Source: an uncultured Acetobacteraceae bacterium
GTDB lineage: Bacteria; Pseudomonadota; Alphaproteobacteria; Acetobacterales; Acetobacteraceae
Assembly (NCBI GenBank): GCA_903907955.1
Contig: CAIVPZ010000154.1
Coordinates: 1 to 64,000, forward strand
Length of the DNA: 64,000 nt
Reading direction: 5' to 3'
Positions 42,190-51,040 of the stretch are shown here, in pieces. Each line of letters opens with the position of its first letter. Positions within the stretch are counted from its first letter, which is position 1. The translations under genes were made by a program, and so were the position numbers. A model generated the notes under the pieces. The model ran no database searches and was not told the origin of the DNA. It was given only the letters and a program-made list of their open reading frames with translations.

Positions 42190-43713
42190 GTGCCCGAGGA
42201 AGAAACCAGTTCCGGTGGGGTGCTTGCCGACCTGTTGCATGGGGCCTGGTCACGGATGGGCGAGCGGGTCTCCATCCGCGACGGCGGCGCGGACTGGAGC
42301 GGTCGCCGCCTGCTGGAGCGTGCCGGCGTCATCCGGCGCGGCCTGAGCGATCTCGGCATCGTGCCGAACGAGCCGGTGCTGGTGTTTGTCTCCAACACGG
42401 CGCCCGACTTCGCCGCGCTGCTCGGTGTTTGGCAGGCCGGCGGGGTGGCCGTGCCGGTGCACCGCACCTCGCCCGCCGGGGCGGTGGCCGGATTGCAGGA
42501 GGACACCGGAAGCCGCTTTCAGGCCGATGGCGACCTGACCGCCTGGACCGGGGCGGCCGGCCGGCAGCCCTGCGACGAACGGCCCGGGGTCCGGCGGTTG
42601 AACCCTGCCTTCGCGGCAAGCGATCCGATCCTGGAAGGGGCGGCGCTCGTTGTGTTTACGTCCGGCTCGACCGGGCGTCCCAAGGGGGTCGTGCTGTCGC
42701 ATGCAGCAATGGCCCGCAAGCTTGAGAACAACCAGTCGGTGTTCGGCTTCGACGGGCGGGACCGCACCCTGCTGGTTCTGCAGATCACGTTCAGCTTCGG
42801 GTTGTGGGTTTCGCTGCTGACACTGACCCGTGAGGCGGTGCTGGTGGTGAAGCAGCGGGTGCTGCTTGCCGATGTCCTGGACACGCTGGCGGCCGAGGCG
42901 ATCACCCGCACCGGCATGGTGCCGACCACATTGCGCGCCCTGGTGGCGGAGACCGGGAGGCCCGGGCCGGTGGCAGCAGCGCTGGGGCGTGTCGTGGCGT
43001 GCGGCCGGCTGCGCCATATCTTCACCGGCGGCGAGAGCTATCCGGCGCCGCTGGCCGACGCGGTTCGACGATTGCTTCCCGGAACGTTCGTCACCAACAT
43101 TTTCGGCCTCTCCGAGACCTGCACCTGTGACTTCATGCTGGGGCCGGCCGACGCGCAACGCCATCCCGGCTGCGTTGGCCGAGCCGCCCCCGATGTCAGC
43201 TACCGCCTCGTTGACGACGGCGGTCAGGTGATCGAGGACGCAGGGATCGGGGAATTGCAGATCGCGACGCCCACGATAATGAACGGATACCTCCATCAGC
43301 CGGAGTTGACCGGAAGTAGCTTTTCCGACGGTTTCTTTCGCACCGGCGATCTGGTTCATCGCCATGCCGACGGGTTGCTCGAAGTGGTGGGACGGTTGAA
43401 AGAGGTGATCTCGCGCGGCGGCAACAAGGTCTATCCGCAGGAAGTCGAGCAGGCGCTGCTGTCGCACCCCGCGGTGGCACATGCTCTCGTGACCGGCATC
43501 CCCGACGAGTTGATGGGCGAACGTATCCACGCCGCCGTGGTCATGATCGCCGGGCAACAGGCCGATCCCGGCGCGTTGCGCGATTGGGCGGCCCGGCGGC
43601 TCGACCGGTTCAAGCTGCCCGATGTCATCCATCCGGTTGCCGAACTACCGGTTGGCCGCACCGGGAAGTCAGACCGTGGGAGGCTGCGAGAACGCCTGAT
43701 GAGCGGGGCGTGA
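42190..43713 (+). CDS. AMP-forming acyl-CoA synthetase/ligase (short form)
   Basis: A 507-residue member of the adenylate-forming family. P-loop FTSGSTGRPKGVVLSHAAM, A5 region IFGLSETCTCDFML, the hinge FFRTGDLVHRHADGLLEVVGRLKEVISRGGNKVYPQEVEQAL and the catalytic C-terminal Lys in GRTGKSDRGRLRERL are present. GTG 42190 is chosen, with GAGAGGAG 12 nt before it; the frame is open far upstream but antisense to other genes. The substrate is an organic acid, likely aromatic or medium chain given the surrounding catabolic genes (inference). Confidence 0.88.
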   Translation: MPEEETSSGGVLADLLHGAWSRMGERVSIRDGGADWSGRRLLERAGVIRRGLSDLGIVPNEPVLVFVSNTAPDFAALLGVWQAGGVAVPVHRTSPAGAVAGLQEDTGSRFQADGDLTAWTGAAGRQPCDERPGVRRLNPAFAASDPILEGAALVVFTSGSTGRPKGVVLSHAAMARKLENNQSVFGFDGRDRTLLVLQITFSFGLWVSLLTLTREAVLVVKQRVLLADVLDTLAAEAITRTGMVPTTLRALVAETGRPGPVAAALGRVVACGRLRHIFTGGESYPAPLADAVRRLLPGTFVTNIFGLSETCTCDFMLGPADAQRHPGCVGRAAPDVSYRLVDDGGQVIEDAGIGELQIATPTIMNGYLHQPELTGSSFSDGFFRTGDLVHRHADGLLEVVGRLKEVISRGGNKVYPQEVEQALLSHPAVAHALVTGIPDELMGERIHAAVVMIAGQQADPGALRDWAARRLDRFKLPDVIHPVAELPVGRTGKSDRGRLRERLMSGA

Positions 43714-43733
43714 CCCGCGCAAGGTCGCCGGGA

Positions 43734-44438
43734 TCAGAACATCAGGACCAGTTCGGTCGAATCCTGCGCCAGGTCCCCCGGCTCGCCGTCAAAGACGATG
43801 CCGCCCGTCTTCAGTACGATGGCCCGGTCGGCGCGCTCCAGCGCCTGCCTGACGTTCTGCTCAACCAGAATGACCGATTTGCCGAACTCGTCGCGGATGG
43901 CGGCGATCGTGTCGAACACATGCTCGGTCATGCCGGGCGACAGGCCAGTCGAGGGTTCGTCGAGAATGATGATGCGGGGGTCGCTCATCAGAGCCATGCC
44001 GATCGACAGCATGCGCCGCTCGCCGCCGCTCATGACATAGGCCGGCTGGCGGTATCGCTGCCGCAGCCTGGGAAACAGCTCGAGCACGCGCTCGCACCGC
44101 TCGCCGACAAGATCGCGGTTGTGCCAACGGACGAAGCCGCCGAGCAACAGGTTGGTCTGCACCGACAGGGTGGGAAACACCGGGTCGTCCTGGAACGAGA
44201 CAGCCAGACCGGCACGTATCCGGCCGGCCGAGGACGCGGTCGTCAGGTCGCGGCCGTTGATTGCGATGTGGCCGCTCCAGACCGGGAGTAACCCGACCAG
44301 GGCACGCACCAGCGAAGACTTTCCGGCCCCATTATGTCCGAGCACGGCCAGAATTGAGCCGGCCTGGAGCCCGAACGACACACCATGCAGGATGGGATCG
44401 CTGTGATAGCCGGTGACGAGGTCGGTAACCCTGAGCAT
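43734..44438 (-). CDS. livF: Branched-chain amino-acid-type ABC ATPase LivF
   Basis: A 234-residue ABC ATPase: Walker A GHNGAGKSS, Q-loop SFQDDPVFPTLSV, signature MSGGERRMLSIGMALM, Walker B IIILDEPSTGLSPG, then VILVEQNVRQALERADRAIVLKTG, the LivF-type switch region. It pairs with the LivG domain of the next protein. The two genes abut (stop and start share base 44438). Confidence 0.92.
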   Translation of the reverse strand: MLRVTDLVTGYHSDPILHGVSFGLQAGSILAVLGHNGAGKSSLVRALVGLLPVWSGHIAINGRDLTTASSAGRIRAGLAVSFQDDPVFPTLSVQTNLLLGGFVRWHNRDLVGERCERVLELFPRLRQRYRQPAYVMSGGERRMLSIGMALMSDPRIIILDEPSTGLSPGMTEHVFDTIAAIRDEFGKSVILVEQNVRQALERADRAIVLKTGGIVFDGEPGDLAQDSTELVLMF

Positions 44439-46213
44439 CAGGCCATCACCGGTTCCCGATGTCCGAGGTAGCGGCGCATGAGAACATCATCGCCCAGGAC
44501 GTCGGCGGGCGTTCCAGCAGCCAGCACCCTGCCGCCATCCATGTACAGCACCCAGTCTGCGAGTTCCCTCACTACGGACATGTTGTGCTCGATCAGGCAC
44601 ACCGCGCGCTGGTCGGCCCGGGCGAAGGCGCGGATATGATCGAGAAAGACATCGAGGCGCCTGGGATCGACGCCCGATGTCGGCTCATCCAGCAGCAGTA
44701 CTGTGGGGTCAAACGCACAGACCCGCGCCAGCGCCAGCATCTTGCGCTGCGCATAGGAAACGTCGCTTCCCAGTTGGTTGGCCTTTTCGGCCAGGCCAAA
44801 GCGTTCCAGCACCGCCCAGGCGGCGTCGAGGTTGATCCGCTCCGCCGAGGCTACAAGCCGGGGCGAGACGAAAAGCCGGGCCGGAGTCTCGCCGGGCTGG
44901 TGCCGCCGGCTGACCAGGATGTTCTCGATCACCGTCAGGCGCGGCCAGATGCGCACATCCTGGAAGGTGCGCGCCACACCGAGGCGCGCGATCTCGGCCG
45001 GTCGCCGGCCCAGCAGGGAGACCGCGCCGACATGGGCCGCGCCGGCATCGGCCCGCTCGAAGCCGCTCAGGAGGTTGAAAACCGTGGTCTTGCCGGCGCC
45101 GTTGGAGCCGATGATGGCGACGATCCGGCCGGGGCGGAGGCTGACACCGGCCCCGTCGACGGCAGCCAGCCCGCCGAAATGCTTGATCAGGCCGCTGGCT
45201 TTCAAGATCTCGCCGCTCGCGGGCGGTTCCAACGCGCGGGCGCATCCGGTCAGGCGCGCCGGCCGGGGCGTGGCGGCCGGGCGGCGATGATGTGCCAGGG
45301 TCTCGGGAAACAGGCCACGCGGCCGCAGCGCCAGGACCAGGATCAGAATGATGGAGAAGATCGCCTGGCGCAGGTGGGCGATCATATGGAATGGCACGCC
45401 AAGACCGTCATCCAGCACGAAGCGCAGCGCTTCCAGCAGCCCCACCATCAGCACCGCGCCGAACGTGGCACCGGCCAGGCTGCACTGGCCGCCGAGGATC
45501 AGCATGGCCAGCATCAGCATCGTCAGGTCGAGCCCGAATTGCGATGGGCCGACATAGTTGAAATGATGCGCGAACAGGCCGCCGGCCATCCCGGTGACGG
45601 CGGCGCCGATCAGCAGGATCGACAGCCTGGCCCGGACGGCATCGCGGCCAAAGGCTTCGGCCACCCGCTCGTCGTCGCGCACGGCGCGGATGAGCCGGCC
45701 ATAGGGGGAGTGCACAATGCGGCTGCAGAACCAATAGGAAAAGGCCGCGAAGCCAACAACCACCAGCAACTTGATGTCGGGGTAACCGACCGTGGCAACG
45801 CCGAGATCAAGCGCCCAGTGCCGGTTCGGCTGCCACGGCCCGAAGGACATCCGGGGAATCGATGACAGGCCATCCGGGCCGCCGGTGAAGCCGAGATTGA
45901 TGACCAGAGTGACAAAAATCAGCTGCAGCGAAAACGTGACGATCATGAAATACCGGGCGCGGTCCTGCAGCGCCGGCCAGCCGATCAGCAAGGCACCGAC
46001 ACCGGCCGCCAGCGCGCCGGCCATCACCGAGGCCGGGAAATACCCAGGCGGCAGCAGAGTGGTCGATATGATCGCCGAGGCATACGCGCCGATGCCGTAG
46101 AACACCGCGTGGCCGAGATGCAGCATGCCGCCCAGGCCCTTGATCAGCATGTAGCCGTGCACCGCGATGGCGAGGATCGCGGTCAGGGTCAGCACATCGA
46201 TCAGATAAGCCAT
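44438..46213 (-). CDS. LivM-LivG fusion: permease joined to ATPase
   Basis: A 591-residue fused protein. Residues 1 to about 310 are the LivM permease (about eight membrane segments; GYMLIKGLGGMLHLGHAVFYGIGAYASAI and the EAA-like loop RLIRAVRDDERVAEAFGRDAVRARLSILL). After a Pro/Ala-rich linker, residues about 340-590 are the LivG ATPase: GSNGAGKTT, TFQDVRIWPRLTV, VSYAQRKMLALARV as signature, LLLDEPTSGVDP and IEHNMSVVRELADWV. Fusion fixes permease and ATPase in one chain. Such LivM-LivG fusions are known in alphaproteobacteria and betaproteobacteria. Confidence 0.92.
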   Translation of the reverse strand: MAYLIDVLTLTAILAIAVHGYMLIKGLGGMLHLGHAVFYGIGAYASAIISTTLLPPGYFPASVMAGALAAGVGALLIGWPALQDRARYFMIVTFSLQLIFVTLVINLGFTGGPDGLSSIPRMSFGPWQPNRHWALDLGVATVGYPDIKLLVVVGFAAFSYWFCSRIVHSPYGRLIRAVRDDERVAEAFGRDAVRARLSILLIGAAVTGMAGGLFAHHFNYVGPSQFGLDLTMLMLAMLILGGQCSLAGATFGAVLMVGLLEALRFVLDDGLGVPFHMIAHLRQAIFSIILILVLALRPRGLFPETLAHHRRPAATPRPARLTGCARALEPPASGEILKASGLIKHFGGLAAVDGAGVSLRPGRIVAIIGSNGAGKTTVFNLLSGFERADAGAAHVGAVSLLGRRPAEIARLGVARTFQDVRIWPRLTVIENILVSRRHQPGETPARLFVSPRLVASAERINLDAAWAVLERFGLAEKANQLGSDVSYAQRKMLALARVCAFDPTVLLLDEPTSGVDPRRLDVFLDHIRAFARADQRAVCLIEHNMSVVRELADWVLYMDGGRVLAAGTPADVLGDDVLMRRYLGHREPVMA

Positions 46214-46215
46214 GG

Positions 46216-47109
46216 CTAGGCCCGTTCCCGCGCCGCATGGAACGCGCCGAACAGGCCCTGCGGACGCACGATGAGCACGGCGACCACCAGACCGTAGGCA
46301 ATCACCTCCTGCCAGCTTGCCGGAAACAGCCAGACGGCCAGATGGAAGGCCAGGCCGAGGAGCACCGCCCCGAGCACGGGGGCGCGAAAACTGCCGAGCC
46401 CGCCGATGATGATCGCCGCCAGCGCCAGCAGCACCGGATTGAGGGCGACATAGGGGTCAACGCCGGATTCGGCCACATCGGGGATGGCGGCGGCGCTGAC
46501 CATCAGCCCGGCCAGTCCGTAGGTCCAGACATAGGCATGGTCGACGTCGATGCCGACGCCCAGTGCCAGCCGCTTGTTGTCGGCTACTGCGAGGATCATG
46601 GTGCCGGGCGCGGTTCGGAGGCAGAAGAAGGCGATGCCCGCCAGGGCTGCGAGGCTCACTGCCATCTTGCCGAATTGAGCGACATTCAGGCGGGTGCCCA
46701 GCACATCCACTCCGGGGAGCAGGGCGTCGATGACGTAGAACTTCTGGGAACTCAAAGCGGCGCCCAGCAGGTTCTCGATGGCCAGGAACAGGGACAGGCC
46801 AACGAGCACCATGACGAACAGCGGGGCGTTGCGGCGGATGAAGTGGCGGTAGACCAGACCGTAGATCAGGATCGCGGCGGCGATGCCGCAGGCCAGTGCC
46901 CCGAGAATGGCCAGCGGCAGGGAAAACCCCAGCGCGGTGTGCAGGCCGAGCAAAGCGTAGGCGGAGACCAGATAGACCGCGCCCAGTCCGAAATCGATCA
47001 TGCCGACCACACGCCAGATCAGCGCCATGGCCAGTGCGGCCAGGGCGATGCTGAGGCCGAGCGACAGGCCGTTGGCGAGAAACGGCAGGGCGGACTGGAA
47101 AATGCTCAT
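46216..47109 (-). CDS. livH: Branched-chain amino-acid-type ABC permease LivH
   Basis: A 297-residue inner-membrane protein with about eight hydrophobic segments; LALAALAMALIWRVVGMIDFGLGAVYLVSAYAL and the loop LAVADNKRLALGVGIDVDHAYVWTYGLAGLMVSAAA are typical of LivH. It forms the translocation pore together with the LivM half of the fusion protein. Located between the binding-protein gene and the fusion gene, 2 nt before the latter. Confidence 0.92.
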   Translation of the reverse strand: MSIFQSALPFLANGLSLGLSIALAALAMALIWRVVGMIDFGLGAVYLVSAYALLGLHTALGFSLPLAILGALACGIAAAILIYGLVYRHFIRRNAPLFVMVLVGLSLFLAIENLLGAALSSQKFYVIDALLPGVDVLGTRLNVAQFGKMAVSLAALAGIAFFCLRTAPGTMILAVADNKRLALGVGIDVDHAYVWTYGLAGLMVSAAAIPDVAESGVDPYVALNPVLLALAAIIIGGLGSFRAPVLGAVLLGLAFHLAVWLFPASWQEVIAYGLVVAVLIVRPQGLFGAFHAARERA

Positions 47110-47172
47110 GGCGCGGCTCGTCCGACCACGTGCGGGCGCGCGGCCGGCCGGTGGTCGAACGATGCAGAGTTG

Positions 47173-48324
47173 CTATTCGAGGTCGCTGGCGGAGAGCACA
47201 TGTTGCAGCTTGCGGGCGCCACGTTCGATGGTGAAGATCGCCAGTGGCCGGATGGTGTAGCCGTCGTCCTGGAAGACGTAGCGGTTGACCGGCGTCTGGA
47301 TGTCACGGTCCTTGCGCAACTGCGCCACCAGGGCATTGCCAGTCAGTTTCTGCCCGTTCTTCAAAACCTCGTTGCCCAGCCTGGCGACAAGCCAGACGTA
47401 TTCGTAGCCCATCAGCGTGTAGCCGCCGTATTTCTCGGTCGCCCGCTTCACCGCTTCCGGCGCTCCGGGCGGGGTTGCATGGCTGACATAGAAGAAATTG
47501 TCCTCGGCCAGCTTGAGCGTGTAGATGTCCGGGGTGTCGCCGGCACCATAAGTGGTCAGCAGGCCTTTGTAGCCAAGTTCCCGGGCGGTCCGTATACCGA
47601 GGGCGACAGTTCCACCCCCGATCGGCGCCAGATAGATGGCATCCGGCTTGGCGTCGATCAGCTTGGTCAACTGGCTGCGCAGATCGGGCGGCGCGTTGGG
47701 GTGGCCCTCGGACGCCACCAGCCTGATGCCCTTCTTGCCGAACTCCTCCTCGCACTTGTCGCGCAACTCGATGCCGAACTCGTAATTGACGTAGAGCACG
47801 GCGAAGGTCTTGACCGCGGGGTACTGGCGTTTGATTTCAGCGGCGGCGACCTTGCAGTACAGCGACGTGACCGCCTCCAGCTGCTGGGTCAGTTTGGACG
47901 CCTTGACGACCTTGGTGCCGGATGAGGTGGTGAAGGCCAGGATGTCGGCGTCGTCGATCAGCGGGCCGTTCTGCACCATCACGTTGGTGCCCCAGCAGAC
48001 CAGTGACGTGATCTTGTCGAGGTCGATGGCCTTGTTGAGCGAAAGCCGCGCCTGAGCGGGATCGTTGTTGCCGACATCGACCGGCACCGGACGGAGCGGT
48101 TGCCCGCCAATGCCGCCATGGGAGTTGACGTCGGCCAGGGCCAGTTCGGCGCCTTTCCACAGCGCCGTGGAGAACGTCGCCGGTCCTTGCGCCGTGCTCT
48201 GGCAGATGCCGATCCGCACATCGCCGGCGGCCGCTGCCGGAAGCAGGCCGGCCAGCAAAACGATGCTGAGCGCGAGGCCGACGACAGCGGCGCGACGCCA
48301 TAAGCCAGACAATTGGGCCGTCAT
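47173..48324 (-). CDS. livK: Branched-chain amino-acid-type ABC substrate-binding protein
   Basis: A 383-residue periplasmic protein of the Peripla_BP_6 fold. Signal peptide MTAQLSGLWRRAAVVGLALS to about AAAAGD, then VRIGICQSTAQGPATFSTALWKGAELALADVNSHGGIGGQPL, the standard LivK start, and FAVLYVNYEFGIELRDKCEEEF. ATG 48324 is preferred (GGAGAGGGATCTTC before it) over the open frame to 48399. The ligand may be an aromatic acid or branched amino acid. It is the first gene of the liv operon, divergent from iorA with 209 bp between. Confidence 0.88.
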   Translation of the reverse strand: MTAQLSGLWRRAAVVGLALSIVLLAGLLPAAAAGDVRIGICQSTAQGPATFSTALWKGAELALADVNSHGGIGGQPLRPVPVDVGNNDPAQARLSLNKAIDLDKITSLVCWGTNVMVQNGPLIDDADILAFTTSSGTKVVKASKLTQQLEAVTSLYCKVAAAEIKRQYPAVKTFAVLYVNYEFGIELRDKCEEEFGKKGIRLVASEGHPNAPPDLRSQLTKLIDAKPDAIYLAPIGGGTVALGIRTARELGYKGLLTTYGAGDTPDIYTLKLAEDNFFYVSHATPPGAPEAVKRATEKYGGYTLMGYEYVWLVARLGNEVLKNGQKLTGNALVAQLRKDRDIQTPVNRYVFQDDGYTIRPLAIFTIERGARKLQHVLSASDLE

Positions 48325-48533
48325 GAAGATCCCTCTCCGGTTATTCGCCTGCCCTGGCGCGGCGCGAACGCCGCGGCGGCGATCGGCGGGGTGCAACATC
48401 CCCTTGTTGAGTGTGGTTCGTCAAGGCGAACGTCAGATTGACCGTGGATTCGAGAATGTGTAGCTCTCTTTTCGTGGTTTAAGCCGCCAAGCTGGCGAGG
48501 CGTCAGGTTGAAGGCGCATACAGGGGAAGGCTG

Positions 48534-50402
48534 ATGGCAAAGAAGGCGGCCGATGCTGCAACGGAGTTGGCCGAGCCGAGCCGCAAATTCACGGATCAGG
48601 ACGTGCATCTGGGCGGCGCAGGCGAGGTTTGCCTGTTCACCTGCAACGACAGCATTGCACGTGGCGCGATCGAGGCGGGCGTGCGCATCGCCGCCTGCTA
48701 TCCGGGAGCGCCGGTTAGCTACGTCATCGACGCCCTGGCGACCGCCGCCCAGACATACACCGACATGCATGTCGAATGGTCGGCCAACGAGAAATGCGCC
48801 TACGAAACCGCCCTGGGCGGCGCGATGAGCGGGTTGCGCTCGCTGTGCCTGATGAAGAACGTCGGCGTGCCGTGGATTCTCGACCCCCTGGCCTCCAGCA
48901 GCATGATCGGGGTGGCCGGGTTGGTCATCGTCGCCGGCGACGATCCGGGGGCGGAGACGACGCAGGCGGAGGAGGATTTCCGCAACCTGGCTCGCTTTGC
49001 CGAGGTGCCGGTCATCGAACCCTCGACCCTGCAGGAGGTCAAGGACGCGGTGCGCTTTGCCTTCGAGTTGTCGGAGCGCGTGGCCATGCCGGTGTTCGTC
49101 CGGGTCACCGTGCGCCAGGGCTACAGCCGGGCGGCGGTCAGCCTCGGGGACATCGACCACGCGCGCCGGGGCCGCGCCGCGTGGTTTGGCAAGAGCGTCA
49201 TCAACGGCTGGACCGGCTATCCGGCGATCGGCTGGCCGGAGACCGGCACCTCGCTGCTGCACAAGCGCTTCCACGGCGAGGCGCCGGACGCCTACCTGGC
49301 CCTGCTGCGCCCCGAGCCGACCGAAAGGACCGTGCTGGCAGCCGCCGACGACAATCCGTTCAATGCCACCAGCGGTCCCACGGACGCAGCACTGTGCATC
49401 ATCACCGCAGGATTCGTCGCTCTTGAGGTCGCGGAATCGCTGGCCCTGCTGGAAGCCGCGGGGGAGGTGGCGGTGGTGAAGCTCGGCATCACCCTGCCGG
49501 TGCCGCCCCGTCTGGTCGCCGACACCTTGGCCCGCCATCGTGAGGTGCTGGTGGTGGAAGAGACCGAGCCGGTCATCGAGGAACAAGTTCGGGCGCTGGC
49601 CAGCGAAGTGCCTGGTGCGGCCCGCATCCTGGGCAAGAAGACCGGACAACTGCCCTATTCCGGCGAGATCGGCTCGGACATTCTGATCCCGGCGATCGCC
49701 GACCTGCTCGGCCGTCCTTCGCCTTTGGCGGCGGATGCGGCGGCGCATGCCGAGACACTGGACTTCGTGCGCCATCGTCTGCCGTTTCGGGTGGGCGGGC
49801 AGTTCTGCGCCGGTTGCCCGGAGACCGCGCCCACCCGCGTGCTGCGCGAGGTGCTGGACGCGTTGCCAGGGCTGGGCATTGCCTGCGGCGATTCAGGCTG
49901 CGGCTTCGTCGCCCAGTACGCGCCGATCGGCCTGGCCAACACCTTCGTCTGCATGGGGGCGGGGCTGGGGGTGGCCATGGGCATCAGCCATGCCGGGCTC
50001 GGCAAGGTGGCGGCAGTGATGGGTGACAGCACCTTCTTTCACTCCGGCATCATCGAACTCATCAATGCCGTCTACAATCGGGCCAATGTCCTGCTGCTGA
50101 TTCTCGACAACAAGTCGTCCGCCGAGACCGGGCATCAGCCGCATCCGGGCGCATTCGGCCAGACGGCAACCCGCAAGGTGACGAAGGAACTGTCGCTGGA
50201 GCAGGTGATCCGGCCGCTGCAGGTGGACTATTTGAAGGTGGTCGATGCCTACGACCCGGACGGGCTGCGCCGGACCTACCATGAAGCCATGGCGGTCAAG
50301 GGCGTTTCGGTTGTCATCGCCACCGGCATCTGTGCCCTGATCGTTGACCGACACCGCAAGGATCTGAAGCAGCAGCACGGCATTGTCGGAGCGGGGGCCT
50401 GA
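48534..50402 (+). CDS. iorA: Indolepyruvate-type 2-oxoacid oxidoreductase, alpha subunit, no ferredoxin domain
   Basis: A 622-residue ThDP enzyme subunit. The N-terminal pyrimidine domain shows GNDSIARGAIEAGVRIAACYPGAPVSYV-like features and HVEWSANEKCAYETALGGAMSG; the C-terminal ThDP domain shows FCAGCPETAPTRVLREVL, GIACGDSGCGF, MGAGLGVAMGISHAG and VMGDSTFFHSGIIELINAVYN. With IorB it oxidises aryl or other 2-oxoacids to acyl-CoA. The usual C-terminal ferredoxin domain of IorA (two CxxCxxCxxxCP clusters) is missing, as the protein ends KQQHGIVGAGA; electrons must leave by another route. Coupled to iorB by TGATG. Confidence 0.88.
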   Translation: MAKKAADAATELAEPSRKFTDQDVHLGGAGEVCLFTCNDSIARGAIEAGVRIAACYPGAPVSYVIDALATAAQTYTDMHVEWSANEKCAYETALGGAMSGLRSLCLMKNVGVPWILDPLASSSMIGVAGLVIVAGDDPGAETTQAEEDFRNLARFAEVPVIEPSTLQEVKDAVRFAFELSERVAMPVFVRVTVRQGYSRAAVSLGDIDHARRGRAAWFGKSVINGWTGYPAIGWPETGTSLLHKRFHGEAPDAYLALLRPEPTERTVLAAADDNPFNATSGPTDAALCIITAGFVALEVAESLALLEAAGEVAVVKLGITLPVPPRLVADTLARHREVLVVEETEPVIEEQVRALASEVPGAARILGKKTGQLPYSGEIGSDILIPAIADLLGRPSPLAADAAAHAETLDFVRHRLPFRVGGQFCAGCPETAPTRVLREVLDALPGLGIACGDSGCGFVAQYAPIGLANTFVCMGAGLGVAMGISHAGLGKVAAVMGDSTFFHSGIIELINAVYNRANVLLLILDNKSSAETGHQPHPGAFGQTATRKVTKELSLEQVIRPLQVDYLKVVDAYDPDGLRRTYHEAMAVKGVSVVIATGICALIVDRHRKDLKQQHGIVGAGA

Positions 50403-51040
50403 TGACTGGCAATGTCAACGCGGTTGTGGTCGGGCAGTCCGGCCAGGGCGCGATCCTGGTGTCCAAGGTGCTGGCGACGGCTTATCACCGCAGCGGGCTC
50501 GCCGTCGTCGCGACCGAATACCCGGCCATCACGCACCGCTACGCCATCACCTATGCTCATGTCCGCAGCGGCCGCGGCGTGTTTTCGCCCCGTATCCGTC
50601 CGCGCGAGGCCAGCATTGTGGTGGGGTTGGAAGCGTTCGAGTGTCTGCGGGCCAGCCTGCTGTTCGCCAATCCCGACACCGTGGTGGTCAGCAACGACAG
50701 CTTCATCCGTACCGATGGCGAGCCCAACCATCTGCTGACGGAACCGATCGCCGTCGAGACGATCGGCGATATCGTGGCGGCCCTGGCCGGGCGCGGGATT
50801 ACGCGGGTGGTGCCGTTGGGGGCCACAAGGCTGGCCTTCGAGGTTGTGGGCAGCCGGGCCGGTACCAACATGGTGCTGCTGGGCGCCGCATTCGCGTCCG
50901 GACGGCTGAAGCTGGAGCAGGCGGCGCTGGAGGAGGTCATCATCGACCTCGCGCCCCGCGACACTGGGGAGCGCAACCGCCAGGGATTTCTGGCCGGCAT
51001 CGCTGCGTATCGGGCGGCTATCAGGGAGGAGCGGTGGTGA
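50402..51040 (+). CDS. iorB: Indolepyruvate-type 2-oxoacid oxidoreductase, beta subunit
   Basis: A 212-residue POR gamma-domain protein: VVVGQSGQGAILVSKVLATAYHRSGLAVVATEYPAITHRYA is the family start (normally GQGGQGV), followed by YAHVRSGRGVFSPRIRPREASIVVGLEAFECLRA. It is the small catalytic partner of IorA and binds CoA in related enzymes. Its ATG overlaps the iorA stop and its stop overlaps the next start, so iorA-iorB-ligase is one coupled operon. Confidence 0.87.
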   Translation: MTGNVNAVVVGQSGQGAILVSKVLATAYHRSGLAVVATEYPAITHRYAITYAHVRSGRGVFSPRIRPREASIVVGLEAFECLRASLLFANPDTVVVSNDSFIRTDGEPNHLLTEPIAVETIGDIVAALAGRGITRVVPLGATRLAFEVVGSRAGTNMVLLGAAFASGRLKLEQAALEEVIIDLAPRDTGERNRQGFLAGIAAYRAAIREERW

